Source of the DNA: Planctomycetota bacterium
GTDB lineage: Bacteria; Planctomycetota; Phycisphaerae; Tepidisphaerales; Tepidisphaeraceae
Direction of reading: 5' to 3'
DNA length: 26,993 nucleotides
NCBI GenBank assembly: GCA_023417885.1
Contig: JAEZED010000059.1
Coordinates: 1-26,993 of the forward strand
The notes under the pieces were generated by a model. The model made no database searches and was not told where the DNA came from. It saw only the letters and a list, made by a program, of their open reading frames with translations. Shown in pieces: positions 1 to 8,158 of this stretch (its first letter is position 1; the number at the start of each line of letters is the position of its first letter). Made by a program: the position numbers and the translations under genes.

Positions 1-44
1 CCCCCCGCCGCTTGGGCGACGTCCGCGCCCCGCGGCGAAGGTCT

Positions 45-73
45 TTGCCGCATCCGTCCGGCTTTCCTACGCT
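45..73 (+). promoter_or_regulatory. Candidate sdhB promoter, leaderless type
   Basis: TTGCCG at 45-50 and TACGCT at 68-73 are separated by exactly 17 nt, matching sigma-70 geometry. The -10 box ends 9 nt before the ATG at 83, so a transcript starting at the usual distance would begin at or just before the start codon. There is no usable Shine-Dalgarno site: AAGAG directly abuts the ATG. The hexamer matches are only moderate, and sdhB could also be read from an upstream operon outside the window. Confidence 0.4.
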
Positions 74-82
74 TAACAAGAG

Positions 83-982
83 ATGAATCCGACCGTCACC
101 GACGCGACAAGGCAGCCAGATCGACTCAGCGGCACCCAGCCGGGCGAGGGCTCGTCCGAGCCGGCGCGCGACGCCGCCCCGCCGCGCGAGGCGGGGCCGA
201 CCGAGGGCGGCAACGGAAGCGTCCGGCGCCAGAAGACGGTGCGCATCCGCATCAGGCGCCAGGACGGCCCCAACGCCGAGCCGCGATGGGAGGACTTCGA
301 TGTCCCCCACCGGGCGAACATGAACATCATCTCGTGCCTCCAGTGGATCGCGGCCCACCCGACGACGGCCGACGGGAAGCCCACCACGGTGCCGGTGTGG
401 GACGCCGGCTGCCTCGAGGAGGTGTGCGGGGCGTGCACCATGCTCATCAACGGGAAGGTGCGGCAGAGCTGCAGCGCCCTGGTCGACAAGATCAGCCCGG
501 ACGGCGAGCCGATCACGCTCGAGCCGATGACCAAGTTTCCACTCGTGCGCGATCTTTACGTCGACCGGAGCCGCCTCTTCAACGACCTGAAGCGGATCAA
601 GGCGTGGGTGCCCGTCGACGGCACCTATGACCTCGGTCCCGGCCCGGCCTCCACCAAGAAGCAGCAGGAGGAGCGATACCCCCTCTCCCGCTGCATCTCC
701 TGTGGCTGCTGCCTCGAGGCGTGCCCCCAGTACACGCCCACGAACCACTACGTCGGGGCGGCGATCATCAGCCAGGTGCGCCTCTTCAACGAGCACCCGA
801 CCGGCGCCGCCCTCATGGACGACCGGATGAAGGTCATGATGGGCGAAGGGGGCGTGCACGACTGCTCGAAGGCGGGCAACTGCGTGCAGGTCTGCCCCAA
901 GGACATCCCCCTGCTCGAGAGCATCGCCAAGGTGCAGCGCACCGCCACGTGGTACGCGCTCAAGAAGCTCATCGGAAGGTGA
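83..982 (+). CDS. sdhB: Succinate dehydrogenase / fumarate reductase iron-sulfur subunit
   Basis: This is the electron-transfer subunit of complex II, passing electrons from the flavoprotein to the membrane quinone site. All three clusters are readable in the 299-aa product. The [2Fe-2S] ligands are C110, C115, C118 and C130 (CLEEVCGACTM...C). A ferredoxin-like block CISCGCCLEACP has C204, C207, C210 and C214, and the block CSKAGNCVQVCP has C261, C267 and C271. Between them these supply the ligands of the [4Fe-4S] and [3Fe-4S] clusters. The first 50 or so residues are a Pro/Gly/Glu-rich extension not needed for the fold, so the true start could lie later, for example a GTG at 239. The ATG at 83 is preferred because of the promoter-like spacing upstream. 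The flavoprotein and anchor genes are not in the window and may lie upstream. SmpB follows after 118 nt and appears to have its own promoter. Confidence 0.96.
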   Translation: MNPTVTDATRQPDRLSGTQPGEGSSEPARDAAPPREAGPTEGGNGSVRRQKTVRIRIRRQDGPNAEPRWEDFDVPHRANMNIISCLQWIAAHPTTADGKPTTVPVWDAGCLEEVCGACTMLINGKVRQSCSALVDKISPDGEPITLEPMTKFPLVRDLYVDRSRLFNDLKRIKAWVPVDGTYDLGPGPASTKKQQEERYPLSRCISCGCCLEACPQYTPTNHYVGAAIISQVRLFNEHPTGAALMDDRMKVMMGEGGVHDCSKAGNCVQVCPKDIPLLESIAKVQRTATWYALKKLIGR

Positions 983-1068
983 GGCCTTCCGGCTCCCGCC
1001 CGATGCCGCGGTGCAGGCGTGCCGCGGCCGCGGTCTCCCGTGCGATTTCCGCCTCGGCGGCCGGCTGG

Positions 1069-1097
1069 TGCACAAAGCGGCTTGCGCCTGCTAATCT
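1069..1097 (+). promoter_or_regulatory. Candidate smpB promoter, leaderless type
   Basis: TGCACA at 1069-1074 and TAATCT at 1092-1097 lie 17 nt apart. TAATCT ends 3 nt before the GTG at 1101 and 6 nt before the in-frame GTG at 1104. No purine-rich ribosome site precedes either start, so a leaderless transcript beginning at the second GTG is plausible. The -35 match is weak. Confidence 0.4.
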
Positions 1098-1100
1098 TCG

Positions 1101-1577
1101 GTGGTGGCCAAGTCGAAGCAACAGTCCGATCAGCCTCCCCGCATCGTCAACAGGCGGGCCGGCTTCGATTACCACTTCGACGACCGCCTCGAGTGCGGCA
1201 TCGAGCTGCGCGGCACCGAGGTCAAGCAGCTCCGGCTCGGGCAGGCGCAGATGTCCGACGCCTTCGCGGCCGTCGAGGGGAACCAGCTCTTTCTTCACAA
1301 CCTCTGGATCGACCCGTACCGCCACGCCGGGGAGCACGCCAACCATGAGCCCAAGCGCACGCGTCGCCTGCTCGCGCACCGCCGGGAGATCAACCGGCTC
1401 GCCCGCGCCACGCAGGAACGCGGGGTCACGCTGATCCCGACAGCCATCTACTTCAAGGAAGGGCGTGCGAAGGTGGAGATCGGCATCGCCCGGGGCAAGA
1501 AGGCGTTCGACAAGCGGCAGGACCTCAAGAAGAAGTCCGCCGACCGGGAGATCCGCCGGGCAATGACGCGACGGTAG
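1101..1577 (+). CDS. smpB: SsrA-binding protein SmpB
   Basis: SmpB binds tmRNA and delivers it to stalled ribosomes for trans-translation. The 158-aa product has the family signatures in order: GTEVKQLR near residue 39, an RTRRLLAHRREI block near residue 87, and a C-terminal section with KVEIGIARGKKAFDKR followed by the basic DREIRRAMTRR tail that enters the ribosome decoding centre. Length is normal for the family. Two in-frame GTG codons (1101 and 1104) could start it; they differ by one residue. The gene stands alone on this strand, with the glycosyltransferase gene converging from the other side 42 nt after the stop. I saw no tmRNA gene nearby. Confidence 0.96.
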   Translation: MVAKSKQQSDQPPRIVNRRAGFDYHFDDRLECGIELRGTEVKQLRLGQAQMSDAFAAVEGNQLFLHNLWIDPYRHAGEHANHEPKRTRRLLAHRREINRLARATQERGVTLIPTAIYFKEGRAKVEIGIARGKKAFDKRQDLKKKSADREIRRAMTRR

Positions 1578-1619
1578 CGGAGCATAGCTCGCGATGGCCG
1601 CCGCGCGCCACCAGAGCCG

Positions 1620-2684
1620 TCACCCGTCGACGCAGCGCTCCAGCACCTGCGCCGCGGGCAGCAGCCTCAGGCAGCTCTGGTGGGAGCAGCGGCGCGAGTA
1701 GCAGGGGGAGCAGGGAATCTCCAGCCGGACGACCGAGCCGGCCCGCCCGTAGGGGCCGGTGCGGCTCGGGCTCGTCGGCCCGAAGAGCGACACGAGCGGC
1801 GTCCCTAATGCCGCGGCGATGTGCATCGGGCCGCTGTCGTTCGTCACCGCGAGCGAGGCGGTCTTCAGCAGCGCGACGAGCTGCCGGATTCCCGTCCGGC
1901 CCGACAGGTCCAGCGCCGAGGGCAACTTCGACCGCACGATCCCCGCCGCCTCGGATGCGTCGCCGCCGCCAGCGATCACGATGCGCAGCCCCCGCTGTCG
2001 CTCCAGCATGATCGCCAGCTCCGCGAAGCGCTCCGCGGGCCAGCGCTTCGTGGCCCAGTTCGTTCCCGGCAGCAGCACGGCAAACGGCTCGCCGTCGAGC
2101 GGCGCGAGCAGCGACTGCACCTGCTGCTCATCCTCGGGCGTCGTGACGAGCGGAAACTCGACCGGGACACGCCCCAATCCCAGCAGCTCCGCGACGTCGA
2201 GGTATCGCTCCACGGCATGCCGCTCCCCCGGCCGCGCGGTGACCCGGTGCGTGTAGAAGAGCGCCGCCGCCTCGCGCGCGTAGGCGAAGCCGACGCGGAC
2301 TGGGGCGCCTGTCTGCCACGCCAGCCACCCGCTTCGCAGCAGCCCCTGGAGGTCGATCACCAGGTCGAAGCCACGCCGGCGCAGGTCCCGGGCGAGACGC
2401 CGGGCAACGCCCGACTGGCGCACCAGCCCCGCCCCCCTGCCGCGGTCGAAGGGAATCGTCTCGTCCACGTGCGGGTTGGCTTCAAGGAGCGGCGCGAACG
2501 GGCGCGACACCAGCCAGCTCAGGTGAGCCGCGGGCCAGCGCCGCTTCAGCAGCGCCGCCACGGGCAGTGCGTGCACCACGTCGCCCAGCGCACTGGGCTT
2601 GACGATCAGGACACGTCGCGGAGGTTCAAGCTCGATCGGCCGCACCGCCGGCAGTCTAGGGCGTCGGCGGCTTCGGCGCGGCAT
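1620..2684 (-). CDS. Glycosyltransferase family 9 (heptosyltransferase-like)
   Basis: GT9 enzymes transfer heptose from ADP-heptose, or related sugars, to the inner core of lipopolysaccharide at the cytoplasmic face of the inner membrane. Diagnostic blocks are KPSALGDVVHALP at the N-terminus, DLVIDLQGLLRSG, the nucleotide-side LPGTNWATKRWP, and NDSGPMHIAAALGTPLVSLFG with GPTSPSRTGPYG. The C-terminus holds a cysteine cluster (CSPCYSRRC, then a CHQSC-like stretch) of the kind often seen in this family. The ATG at 2684 is the preferred start (about 354 aa). The frame runs open to 2765, but that would overlap the upstream kinase gene by over 100 nt and add a low-complexity lead. From 2684 the overlap with the kinase gene end is 29 nt, so the two are probably translationally coupled. 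The exact sugar and acceptor cannot be told from sequence. Confidence 0.9.
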   Translation of the reverse strand: MPRRSRRRPRLPAVRPIELEPPRRVLIVKPSALGDVVHALPVAALLKRRWPAAHLSWLVSRPFAPLLEANPHVDETIPFDRGRGAGLVRQSGVARRLARDLRRRGFDLVIDLQGLLRSGWLAWQTGAPVRVGFAYAREAAALFYTHRVTARPGERHAVERYLDVAELLGLGRVPVEFPLVTTPEDEQQVQSLLAPLDGEPFAVLLPGTNWATKRWPAERFAELAIMLERQRGLRIVIAGGGDASEAAGIVRSKLPSALDLSGRTGIRQLVALLKTASLAVTNDSGPMHIAAALGTPLVSLFGPTSPSRTGPYGRAGSVVRLEIPCSPCYSRRCSHQSCLRLLPAAQVLERCVDG

Positions 2685-3567
2685 AGCGGTCGTGCATCGA
2701 CCGGACCCGTCGTGGCCAGCCTCCGGGGGCGTAGCCGTCGCAGACGTCACGCGCATCACCCGCACGGAATCGGGGGTGCCGCGCCAGGGCCTTCAGGAAC
2801 CGCTTCAGCCCGGCCCCCGGCGCCGGATGGTGGCGAACGCCGTCGCAGTCGATCATCACCGGCGTCCGCCCGCCGGCCGCAGGGTAGGCGATCCAGTTGC
2901 TCGTCTTGGCGTCGAGGTGCGCAAAGCCGTGGCGTTCGGTCGTGCGGATCGTCTCCCCCACCGCCCGCAGCAGCGCGCTTCGGCCCGCGTGGGGCAGTTC
3001 ATCGAGGTCGAGCTTCTCGATGAGCTCCCCGGGCACCAGCTCGAAGACGACGAGGTTGTCCGCCACCACCAGGCCGCTCCGGCGCTCCATGACCAGCAGC
3101 GGCACCTCGGTCGGAAGGCCGCGCACGAAGAGCTTCCACGTCTTGATCCACGAGCGCCGGGCCCGCGCCGGGCGGAACAGGTCCACCGCCCACTGCGTGG
3201 CGCGCGTGCGGCGCGGGCGCTTGGCCACGACGCCGGCGCGCCGACCCGCCAGGTCCACCGCGCCGCCGGCGACGGTGCCGCTGTGATCGTGCTTGTAGCG
3301 CCTCCAGTCGCCGTCGACCCCCTCCAGGATTGCCTCGAACGCACCGCGCCAGTCGGCCTCCGTGATCTCCAGATCGTTGAGCGCCGACCAGGGCCGCGCC
3401 GCCGGAAGCCGCCGGAGGAAGACGCCCGACCACTCGCCGGCCTCGAGCCGCCCGAAAGCGCCCTCGCCGGTGCGGCTCTGCTGCAGCACGCTTCGCCACT
3501 GCCCTCTCGGCAGGGGCTCGAGGATGACCGGGCTGGGGGCGGGATGCGTTTCGGGAAGAACAGGCAC
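2656..3567 (-). CDS. Lipopolysaccharide kinase-like protein (WaaP/Kdo-kinase family)
   Basis: This 303-aa protein has the layout of the LPS-core kinase family, which phosphorylates heptose or Kdo on lipid A-core. A candidate ATP-binding lysine is K116 (AGVVAKRP), a basic segment WIKTWKLFVRGLPTE follows, then LVVFELVPG. The catalytic loop HLDAKTSNW carries H217, D219 and N224, and the metal-binding aspartates are in MIDCDG (D240, D242). The spacing suits a real kinase fold with catalytic residues intact. It precedes, and overlaps by 29 nt, a heptosyltransferase-like gene, which supports an LPS-core role. The GTG start at 3567 is favoured because TAGACT lies 8 nt upstream. The sequence is divergent, so the substrate (Kdo, heptose or another) is uncertain. 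Confidence 0.8.
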   Translation of the reverse strand: MPVLPETHPAPSPVILEPLPRGQWRSVLQQSRTGEGAFGRLEAGEWSGVFLRRLPAARPWSALNDLEITEADWRGAFEAILEGVDGDWRRYKHDHSGTVAGGAVDLAGRRAGVVAKRPRRTRATQWAVDLFRPARARRSWIKTWKLFVRGLPTEVPLLVMERRSGLVVADNLVVFELVPGELIEKLDLDELPHAGRSALLRAVGETIRTTERHGFAHLDAKTSNWIAYPAAGGRTPVMIDCDGVRHHPAPGAGLKRFLKALARHPRFRAGDARDVCDGYAPGGWPRRVRSMHDRYAAPKPPTP

Positions 3568-3575
3568 GACGCTCT

Positions 3576-3581
3576 AGTCTA
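3576..3581 (-). promoter_or_regulatory. Candidate -10 box for the LPS-kinase gene
   Basis: On the minus strand TAGACT (4 of 6 to TATAAT) ends 8 nt before the GTG start at 3567. No Shine-Dalgarno site is present. The terminator of the upstream cyclophilin gene lies about 30 nt further upstream, so this gene needs its own promoter. I could not assign a convincing -35 box. Confidence 0.35.
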
Positions 3582-3610
3582 CCCCCGGCGGAAGATGCGC
3601 TGCGAAAGAG

Positions 3611-3642
3611 AAGCCCGCCGTCCCAGTCAGGACGGCGGGCTT
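3611..3642 (-). terminator. Rho-independent terminator of the cyclophilin-RTX gene
   Basis: AAGCCCGCCGTCC (3611-3623) and its perfect 13-nt reverse complement (3630-3642) enclose a 6-nt loop. Read on the minus strand, the hairpin begins about 25 nt after the stop codon at 3668 and is followed by the T-rich stretch TTCTCTTTC. Confidence 0.85.
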
Positions 3643-3667
3643 GGTATCAGGGAAATTTGCGAGGCGA

Positions 3668-6025
3668 TCAGTTGATGTTCTCGATCTCCTCGAGGAGGTC
3701 GCCCTCGTCCTCGTTGAAGTCCTCGACGGTGTCTTCGTCGTCGCCGCCGTGCATGTCGTCGGCGCCGGCGCCGCCTCGGAACAGGTCGTTCCCGAAGAAG
3801 CCGAACATCGAGTCATTGCCGGCGCCGCCCTCGAGGGTGTCGGGGCCGCCGTTGTCCTCGCCGCCGCGCGTCGGGTGGTCGAAGCTGTCGCCTTCGAGCA
3901 GGTCGTCGCCGTCGCCGCCCTGGAGCAGGTCGGCGTTGCCCCAGCCGCGGAGCGTGTCGTTGCCCGCCCCGCCGTCGAGGCTGTCGCGCGAGCCGGAGCC
4001 GTTGAGCAGGTCATCCCCGTCGCCGCCTTCGAGCACGTTGACGTCGAGGCCGCCCGAGAGGGTGTCGTCGCCGTCGCCGCCCAGGAGCGTGTCCCGGTCA
4101 TAGAAGCCGGCGTTGCGGACGGCATCGTCGTAGACGATGTCCGTGCCGCCCATCAGGTAGTCGTTGCCGGCGCCGCCCTCGATGTGGTCGTTGCCGCCGT
4201 GACCGTCCAGCTCGTCGTCGCCGTCCTGGCCGAAAATCTCGTCGTTTCCGAGCCCGCCGCGGACGGTGTCGTTGCCGCTTCCGGCGAAGATGCGCGAGCC
4301 CGGGGCGTCGTCATCGAGCGTGATGGTGTCGTCGCCCTCGGCGGCGAAGATCTCGGTGACGCCGACGTTGGCGGCCGGGAAGGTGAGCACTTGGCCGTTC
4401 ACCGACACGCGCAGGCTGCTGCCCTCGGGCCGGTAGGTGATGGTGTCGTCGTCGCTGCTGCCGTTGATCTGGAGGACGCCGGTGTTGGTGTTGAGCGAGG
4501 CGATGGGGACGATGTCCACGGAGCCCAGCAGTTCGAGCTGCGCCCCGTTGTCGCCCATGAGCGTGACGGCGAGGGGCAGGCCGGATGCGGTGCCCACGTA
4601 CTCGTGCGAGCCGAGGACGCTGAAGCTGCCCGGCGTGTCGCCGGCGACGATGGTTCCTTCGGTGACGTCGCCGTTGCCCCAGTCGATGTCGGCTGTCCAG
4701 TCGCCCGCGGTTCCGGAGGGATCGAGATCGGTGAAGGTGGCGACCACGACGTTAGTGAAGGGAACATTGTCGAGCGCGCGGATGGTGCGGGCGCTGCCGG
4801 AGGCGGCCGCGTCGCCAACGCCGACGGTGACGATCTGCTTGTCCCAAGGGTCGTTGGTGCTGCCGCGCGAGGCTGCCCCTTCCTGCCGTACCTCCACGAG
4901 GATCGACGCCTGCCCGGTGAAGCCGGGCCCGGGCGTGTAGGTAACGGTCTGGTCCTCCTCGTTGACGGTGACGCTGCCGTCGTCATCGCCATCGAGGCTC
5001 ACGCGGTACTCCAGATCGTCTCCCTCCGGGTCGGCGGCGGGCACGTCGAAGGTTATCGCCTGCCCGGCGTCGACCACGTAGTTGGTGTCGAACGGCAGGA
5101 GGACGGCCGGGGAATCCACGGTGTCGGCCTCGGCCGCCACGTCGAAGTCGAGCGTGCTCGACTCGCCTCCGGAGTCGGTGGCGGTGACGCGGATGGTGTA
5201 GGTGCCGGCCGTGTCGGTGATGAAGCGGAGGACGCCGTCGGTCTCGTTCTCGACGGTGCGGACGTCGGTGACGACGATGGGATCCGTGGGGGTCTGCCCG
5301 CTCACGGGGACGTCGGTGATCGCGTCACGCACGTCAAAGCCGCGGATGAGCTGGCCGAAGATGGTGTGGTTCAGGTCGAGAAAGCGCTGGGGCCCCTCGG
5401 TGACGAAGAACTGCGAGCTGTTGGTGTCCTTGCCGCTGTTGGCCATGGCGAGCTGGCCGTCGCCTGCGAAGAGGACATCGGGGTCGAACTCGTCGTCGAA
5501 CGTGAAGTCGGGCTTGAGGCCGGAGTTGGGGCCGGAGAGCCCGTTGTTGGTCGGGCTGCCGAACTGGAAGACGAAGTCGTTGACGACGCGGAAGATCTGG
5601 AGGTCGTCGTAGAAGCCGCTGTCGGCAAGGCCGGAGATTCGGCGCACCGTCTCGGGCGCGATGTTGTCGTAGAGCTGGTAGAGCATCGTCCCGAAGCCCT
5701 CCACGTCCATCCGGAGGAACGTGTTGGTCTGCGGGAGGAACTCGGCGGCGGCATTGGCGCCGTCGGGGCCGTCGACGATGCTCACGGTGTAGGTGATCGA
5801 GTCGTCGTCGGCGTCGTTGGCGGCGACGGGGACGAACAGGCTGTTGCCGACGGCCGCGGGCCCCTCGAACGGGAGATCCAGGAACTGCGGCGCCGCGAGG
5901 AGCCGGCGCTCTTCCAGGGACTCGATGGCAAGGGAGGCGTTGCGGCCGAGGCGCCCGGCGGCATCCTCCGCGGCGCGGCGGAGGGAGAGCGGGCGGCGGG
6001 TCGGACGAGAGGTTCGGCGACTCAT
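3668..6025 (-). CDS. Exported cyclophilin-type peptidyl-prolyl isomerase with RTX repeats
   Basis: Numbering from the ATG at 6025 gives 785 aa. The start is fixed by AGGAG (6035-6039) 9 nt upstream; the open frame continues to 6163 but lacks support. Residues 37-44 (LEERRLLA) resemble the LEPR-XLL motif found near the N-terminus of large planctomycete surface proteins. A cyclophilin domain spans about 104-259 with the catalytic set present: R146, F151 and Q154 in FRVVNDFVFQF, Q205 and F207 in SSQFFVT, and H220 in LNHTIFG. Next come cadherin/Ig-like domains (about 264-510). About 579-764 hold repeated GGxGxDxLxGG hemolysin-type calcium-binding nonapeptides, and the tail is acidic (DLLEEIENIN). 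RTX repeats usually bind calcium outside the cell and often mark type I secretion, so this is probably a surface or matrix protein with foldase activity. The gene has its own promoter candidate and terminator. Confidence 0.92.
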   Translation of the reverse strand: MSRRTSRPTRRPLSLRRAAEDAAGRLGRNASLAIESLEERRLLAAPQFLDLPFEGPAAVGNSLFVPVAANDADDDSITYTVSIVDGPDGANAAAEFLPQTNTFLRMDVEGFGTMLYQLYDNIAPETVRRISGLADSGFYDDLQIFRVVNDFVFQFGSPTNNGLSGPNSGLKPDFTFDDEFDPDVLFAGDGQLAMANSGKDTNSSQFFVTEGPQRFLDLNHTIFGQLIRGFDVRDAITDVPVSGQTPTDPIVVTDVRTVENETDGVLRFITDTAGTYTIRVTATDSGGESSTLDFDVAAEADTVDSPAVLLPFDTNYVVDAGQAITFDVPAADPEGDDLEYRVSLDGDDDGSVTVNEEDQTVTYTPGPGFTGQASILVEVRQEGAASRGSTNDPWDKQIVTVGVGDAAASGSARTIRALDNVPFTNVVVATFTDLDPSGTAGDWTADIDWGNGDVTEGTIVAGDTPGSFSVLGSHEYVGTASGLPLAVTLMGDNGAQLELLGSVDIVPIASLNTNTGVLQINGSSDDDTITYRPEGSSLRVSVNGQVLTFPAANVGVTEIFAAEGDDTITLDDDAPGSRIFAGSGNDTVRGGLGNDEIFGQDGDDELDGHGGNDHIEGGAGNDYLMGGTDIVYDDAVRNAGFYDRDTLLGGDGDDTLSGGLDVNVLEGGDGDDLLNGSGSRDSLDGGAGNDTLRGWGNADLLQGGDGDDLLEGDSFDHPTRGGEDNGGPDTLEGGAGNDSMFGFFGNDLFRGGAGADDMHGGDDEDTVEDFNEDEGDLLEEIENIN

Positions 6026-6105
6026 GCGGTTTGGCTCCTGGAAGTTCTGGAGGTGGATGTACTGGTGCAGACCCTGCGGCGCCCGCGCGGGGGAGCCGCA
6101 CGAAA

Positions 6106-6133
6106 AAGGTAGCGATGCAAGGGCGGGTGTAAA
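6106..6133 (-). promoter_or_regulatory. Candidate promoter of the cyclophilin-RTX gene
   Basis: On the minus strand TTTACA (plus coordinates 6128-6133, 5 of 6 to TTGACA) is followed 16 nt later by TACCTT (6106-6111). The resulting leader would be about 75 nt and ends in the strong Shine-Dalgarno AGGAG at 6035-6039. This is a conventional leader-plus-ribosome-site arrangement, unlike the short-spaced genes elsewhere in the window. Confidence 0.4.
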
Positions 6134-6214
6134 GCCCGGACGCCGATCAGGATATCGCGCCAACGGCTCAGGCGGCAGCCCCCTTTGCTTCCGGTTCGGA
6201 GGTTCGGCGGCGTC

Positions 6215-8038
6215 CTACCGGATAAACCGCATCTCCCCGAAGTTTGGCACGAGCGCCGGAAGCCCCGGCGCCGGCGAGAAGCTCGCGGGCCAGTAGACGA
6301 AGAAAGCCCTCCCGAGCAGGAACCGCTCCGGAACCCGCCCCCCGCCGACGGCCAGGTCGCCCTCGTAAGGGAGGAAGATCCCGTCGCTCCAGCTCCGGGC
6401 GTCGCCGCTGAGAAACGGATTGTCGCCCAGCGTGAAATACTCCCCCTCACCGAGCCGGATGACGTCGTCCGGGAACCTCTGGGGGCTGGCGTACGGGTTG
6501 AAGCTCCCGATCTGGTCGCGGGCGGTGTAGTAGACGTCGCGCCAGAGGGAGACGTGCCGCAGCGTCGCCACCTGGCCGGCGGCGGTGATGGAGACTTCGG
6601 GCGCCGGCTCGCGCTCGTCGGACTCTTCAACCTCGACGAGGCGGGCCACGTCCGGGGCATACTCCTCGTCGGTCGTCTCGATGATCGTCCTGCCGTCCAC
6701 GAGCACGCGCACGCGGTAGTCGGCGTTGATGAACTCGACGTGGCGCGGCGAGGAGAGGTCGCCGGAGAACGTCGCCTCGCGATCGATGAAGGTCGTGCCG
6801 TCGGCGCTGGTCCCGGTGAGACGGACGACGCCGTCGCGGATCTCGGCTTCGAAGGCGTCGCCGCGCTTCGTCATGCGCAGGCTCAGCGGCCCCTCGCCGG
6901 AGGATCGCTCGTAGAAGAAAGCCAGCCGCAGGTCGCTGACGGTGTTCAGGCGGATCATGCCGTTCGGGTAGACGAACGTCTGCCTGAAGTCGCGATCGAA
7001 GGTGTCCTGCGGCGGGCGGTTGTCGCGCCGCGTGCGCTGGTCAGCGGCGTTGATGTCGTAGGCGAGGAAGTCGGTGAACGGGAAGGTGTCCGGATTGGCC
7101 TGTGGATCGAACGCGAGCGTGGCTTGCCCCTCTCCGCTGAAGGCGAAACCACCGCCCTCGGCCGCCGGGACGACCTGCCACCCTTCACCGCTGACGGGTT
7201 GCCACGGCATGCGCCAGGCGGAGTCCTCGAATGGCGCGCCGAAGCTGTCCTGGTAGGTGCGTTCGCGGCCCTGGGGGCGGTGGTCGTCGTCATAGACGAT
7301 CCGCCAGAGGGCCGACTGCTCGACGGGGCCCTTGCGGGCGATCTCGAAGTCGCGGGCCTGGAGTTCGCTGGAGGGCTTGTTGATCGTGGTGACGTAGACG
7401 TCCCCGTCCACGAGCATGAGCGTCTCGCCGGGCAGGCCGATCAGGCGCTTGATGTAGTTCTGCTGGTAGGGCTCGGTGCTCCAGTCCTGGAGGTTCGCAT
7501 AGAGCTCGCCGCTGCGCGAGGGGTTCTTGAAGACCACGACCTGCCAACGCTGCGGCTCGTGAAGGAGGTAGGCATGCTTGAGCACGAGGATCCGGTCGCC
7601 GTGGGAGACGCCGGGGGCGGTCGCGTCGTTGTCCGGGTCTTCCGGGTTCTCGCGCGGGAACCGGTAGGCGCAGTTCGGGCAACGGATGGCGTAGATGCGG
7701 TTGGCGTAGGAGGGGACGCGCTGGGTGACCTGGTCGGTCGGGTAATTGACCTTGAACTCCCACCCGCAGTCAGGGCAGTCGAATCGCATGTGGGCGCCGA
7801 GCAGCGTTGGGGCCATGCTGCCAGTCGGGATGACGAACGCCTCCAGCACGAACGCCCGGAAGATGAAGGCCAGGATGAAGGCGACCAGCACCTGCTCCAG
7901 GATCACCTTCACCCCCTCCTCCTGCGGCTGCTGGCGCCGTTCGGGCGCCACGGAGGCGTTGGCGGGCACCTCCCCCGCCGGTGCGGGGGCGTCTCCGGCG
8001 CCAGCGGCCGGCGGATTCTCGGCAGGCTCTTGCGTCAT
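6215..8038 (-). CDS. lepB: Signal peptidase I with zinc-ribbon and large beta-rich insertions
   Basis: Signal peptidase I removes signal peptides from exported proteins with a Ser/Lys dyad on the outer face of the inner membrane. In this 607-aa protein one membrane segment (about 44-66) leads into the nucleophile box IPTGSMAPTL (S74). The general base is K197 in YIKRLIGLPGE, and the last conserved box is FTLGDNPFLSGDARSW (538-550), so the dyad is complete. Two insertions stand out. One is a four-cysteine ribbon, CPDCGWEF (C88, C91) and CPNCAYRF (C120, C123). The other is about 300 residues (roughly 225-525), rich in short beta-strand-like stretches, between the Lys box and the GDN box. Typical bacterial enzymes are about 200-350 aa. 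The N-terminal 40 residues are Pro/Ala-rich and cytoplasmic. The gene is divergent from the epimerase gene. Confidence 0.95.
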   Translation of the reverse strand: MTQEPAENPPAAGAGDAPAPAGEVPANASVAPERRQQPQEEGVKVILEQVLVAFILAFIFRAFVLEAFVIPTGSMAPTLLGAHMRFDCPDCGWEFKVNYPTDQVTQRVPSYANRIYAIRCPNCAYRFPRENPEDPDNDATAPGVSHGDRILVLKHAYLLHEPQRWQVVVFKNPSRSGELYANLQDWSTEPYQQNYIKRLIGLPGETLMLVDGDVYVTTINKPSSELQARDFEIARKGPVEQSALWRIVYDDDHRPQGRERTYQDSFGAPFEDSAWRMPWQPVSGEGWQVVPAAEGGGFAFSGEGQATLAFDPQANPDTFPFTDFLAYDINAADQRTRRDNRPPQDTFDRDFRQTFVYPNGMIRLNTVSDLRLAFFYERSSGEGPLSLRMTKRGDAFEAEIRDGVVRLTGTSADGTTFIDREATFSGDLSSPRHVEFINADYRVRVLVDGRTIIETTDEEYAPDVARLVEVEESDEREPAPEVSITAAGQVATLRHVSLWRDVYYTARDQIGSFNPYASPQRFPDDVIRLGEGEYFTLGDNPFLSGDARSWSDGIFLPYEGDLAVGGGRVPERFLLGRAFFVYWPASFSPAPGLPALVPNFGEMRFIR

Positions 8039-8046
8039 TCGGCCTT

Positions 8047-8052
8047 AGCTTA
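8047..8052 (-). promoter_or_regulatory. Candidate -10 box for lepB
   Basis: On the minus strand TAAGCT ends 8 nt before the ATG at 8038, which is consistent with a leaderless start. A weak AAGG lies within those 8 nt and could instead act as a Shine-Dalgarno site, so this case is less clear than the others. No good -35 box was seen. Confidence 0.3.
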
Positions 8053-8147
8053 GCAGCCGGGGGCGGAAGGATCGCCCAAGGCCCCCTTGCAAACCCATGC
8101 CCGCGCCGCGACGCTACGGACGCCGACTCACGACGCGGCGCGACACC

Positions 8148-8153
8148 AGGAGG
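8148..8153 (+). promoter_or_regulatory. Shine-Dalgarno site that fixes the epimerase start
   Basis: A perfect AGGAGG lies 5 nt before the ATG at 8159. It decides against the longer frame that could begin at TTG 8087. Confidence 0.85.
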
Positions 8154-8158
8154 CTTCC

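Noticed and set aside
983..1100. tmRNA gene beside smpB
   Set aside because: Only 118 nt are available and I see no tRNA-like ends or tag-peptide reading frame.
3641..6112. Long open frame on the plus strand (823 codons) opposite the cyclophilin-RTX gene
   Set aside because: It is a mirror of the GC-rich codon pattern of the minus-strand gene. Its translation is Val/Ala/Glu-rich low-complexity sequence with no motif, while the minus frame has a full cyclophilin and RTX repeats.
6185..8053. Long open frame on the plus strand (622 codons) opposite lepB
   Set aside because: There is no recognisable domain or ribosome site, and it is explained entirely by third-position GC of the signal peptidase gene.
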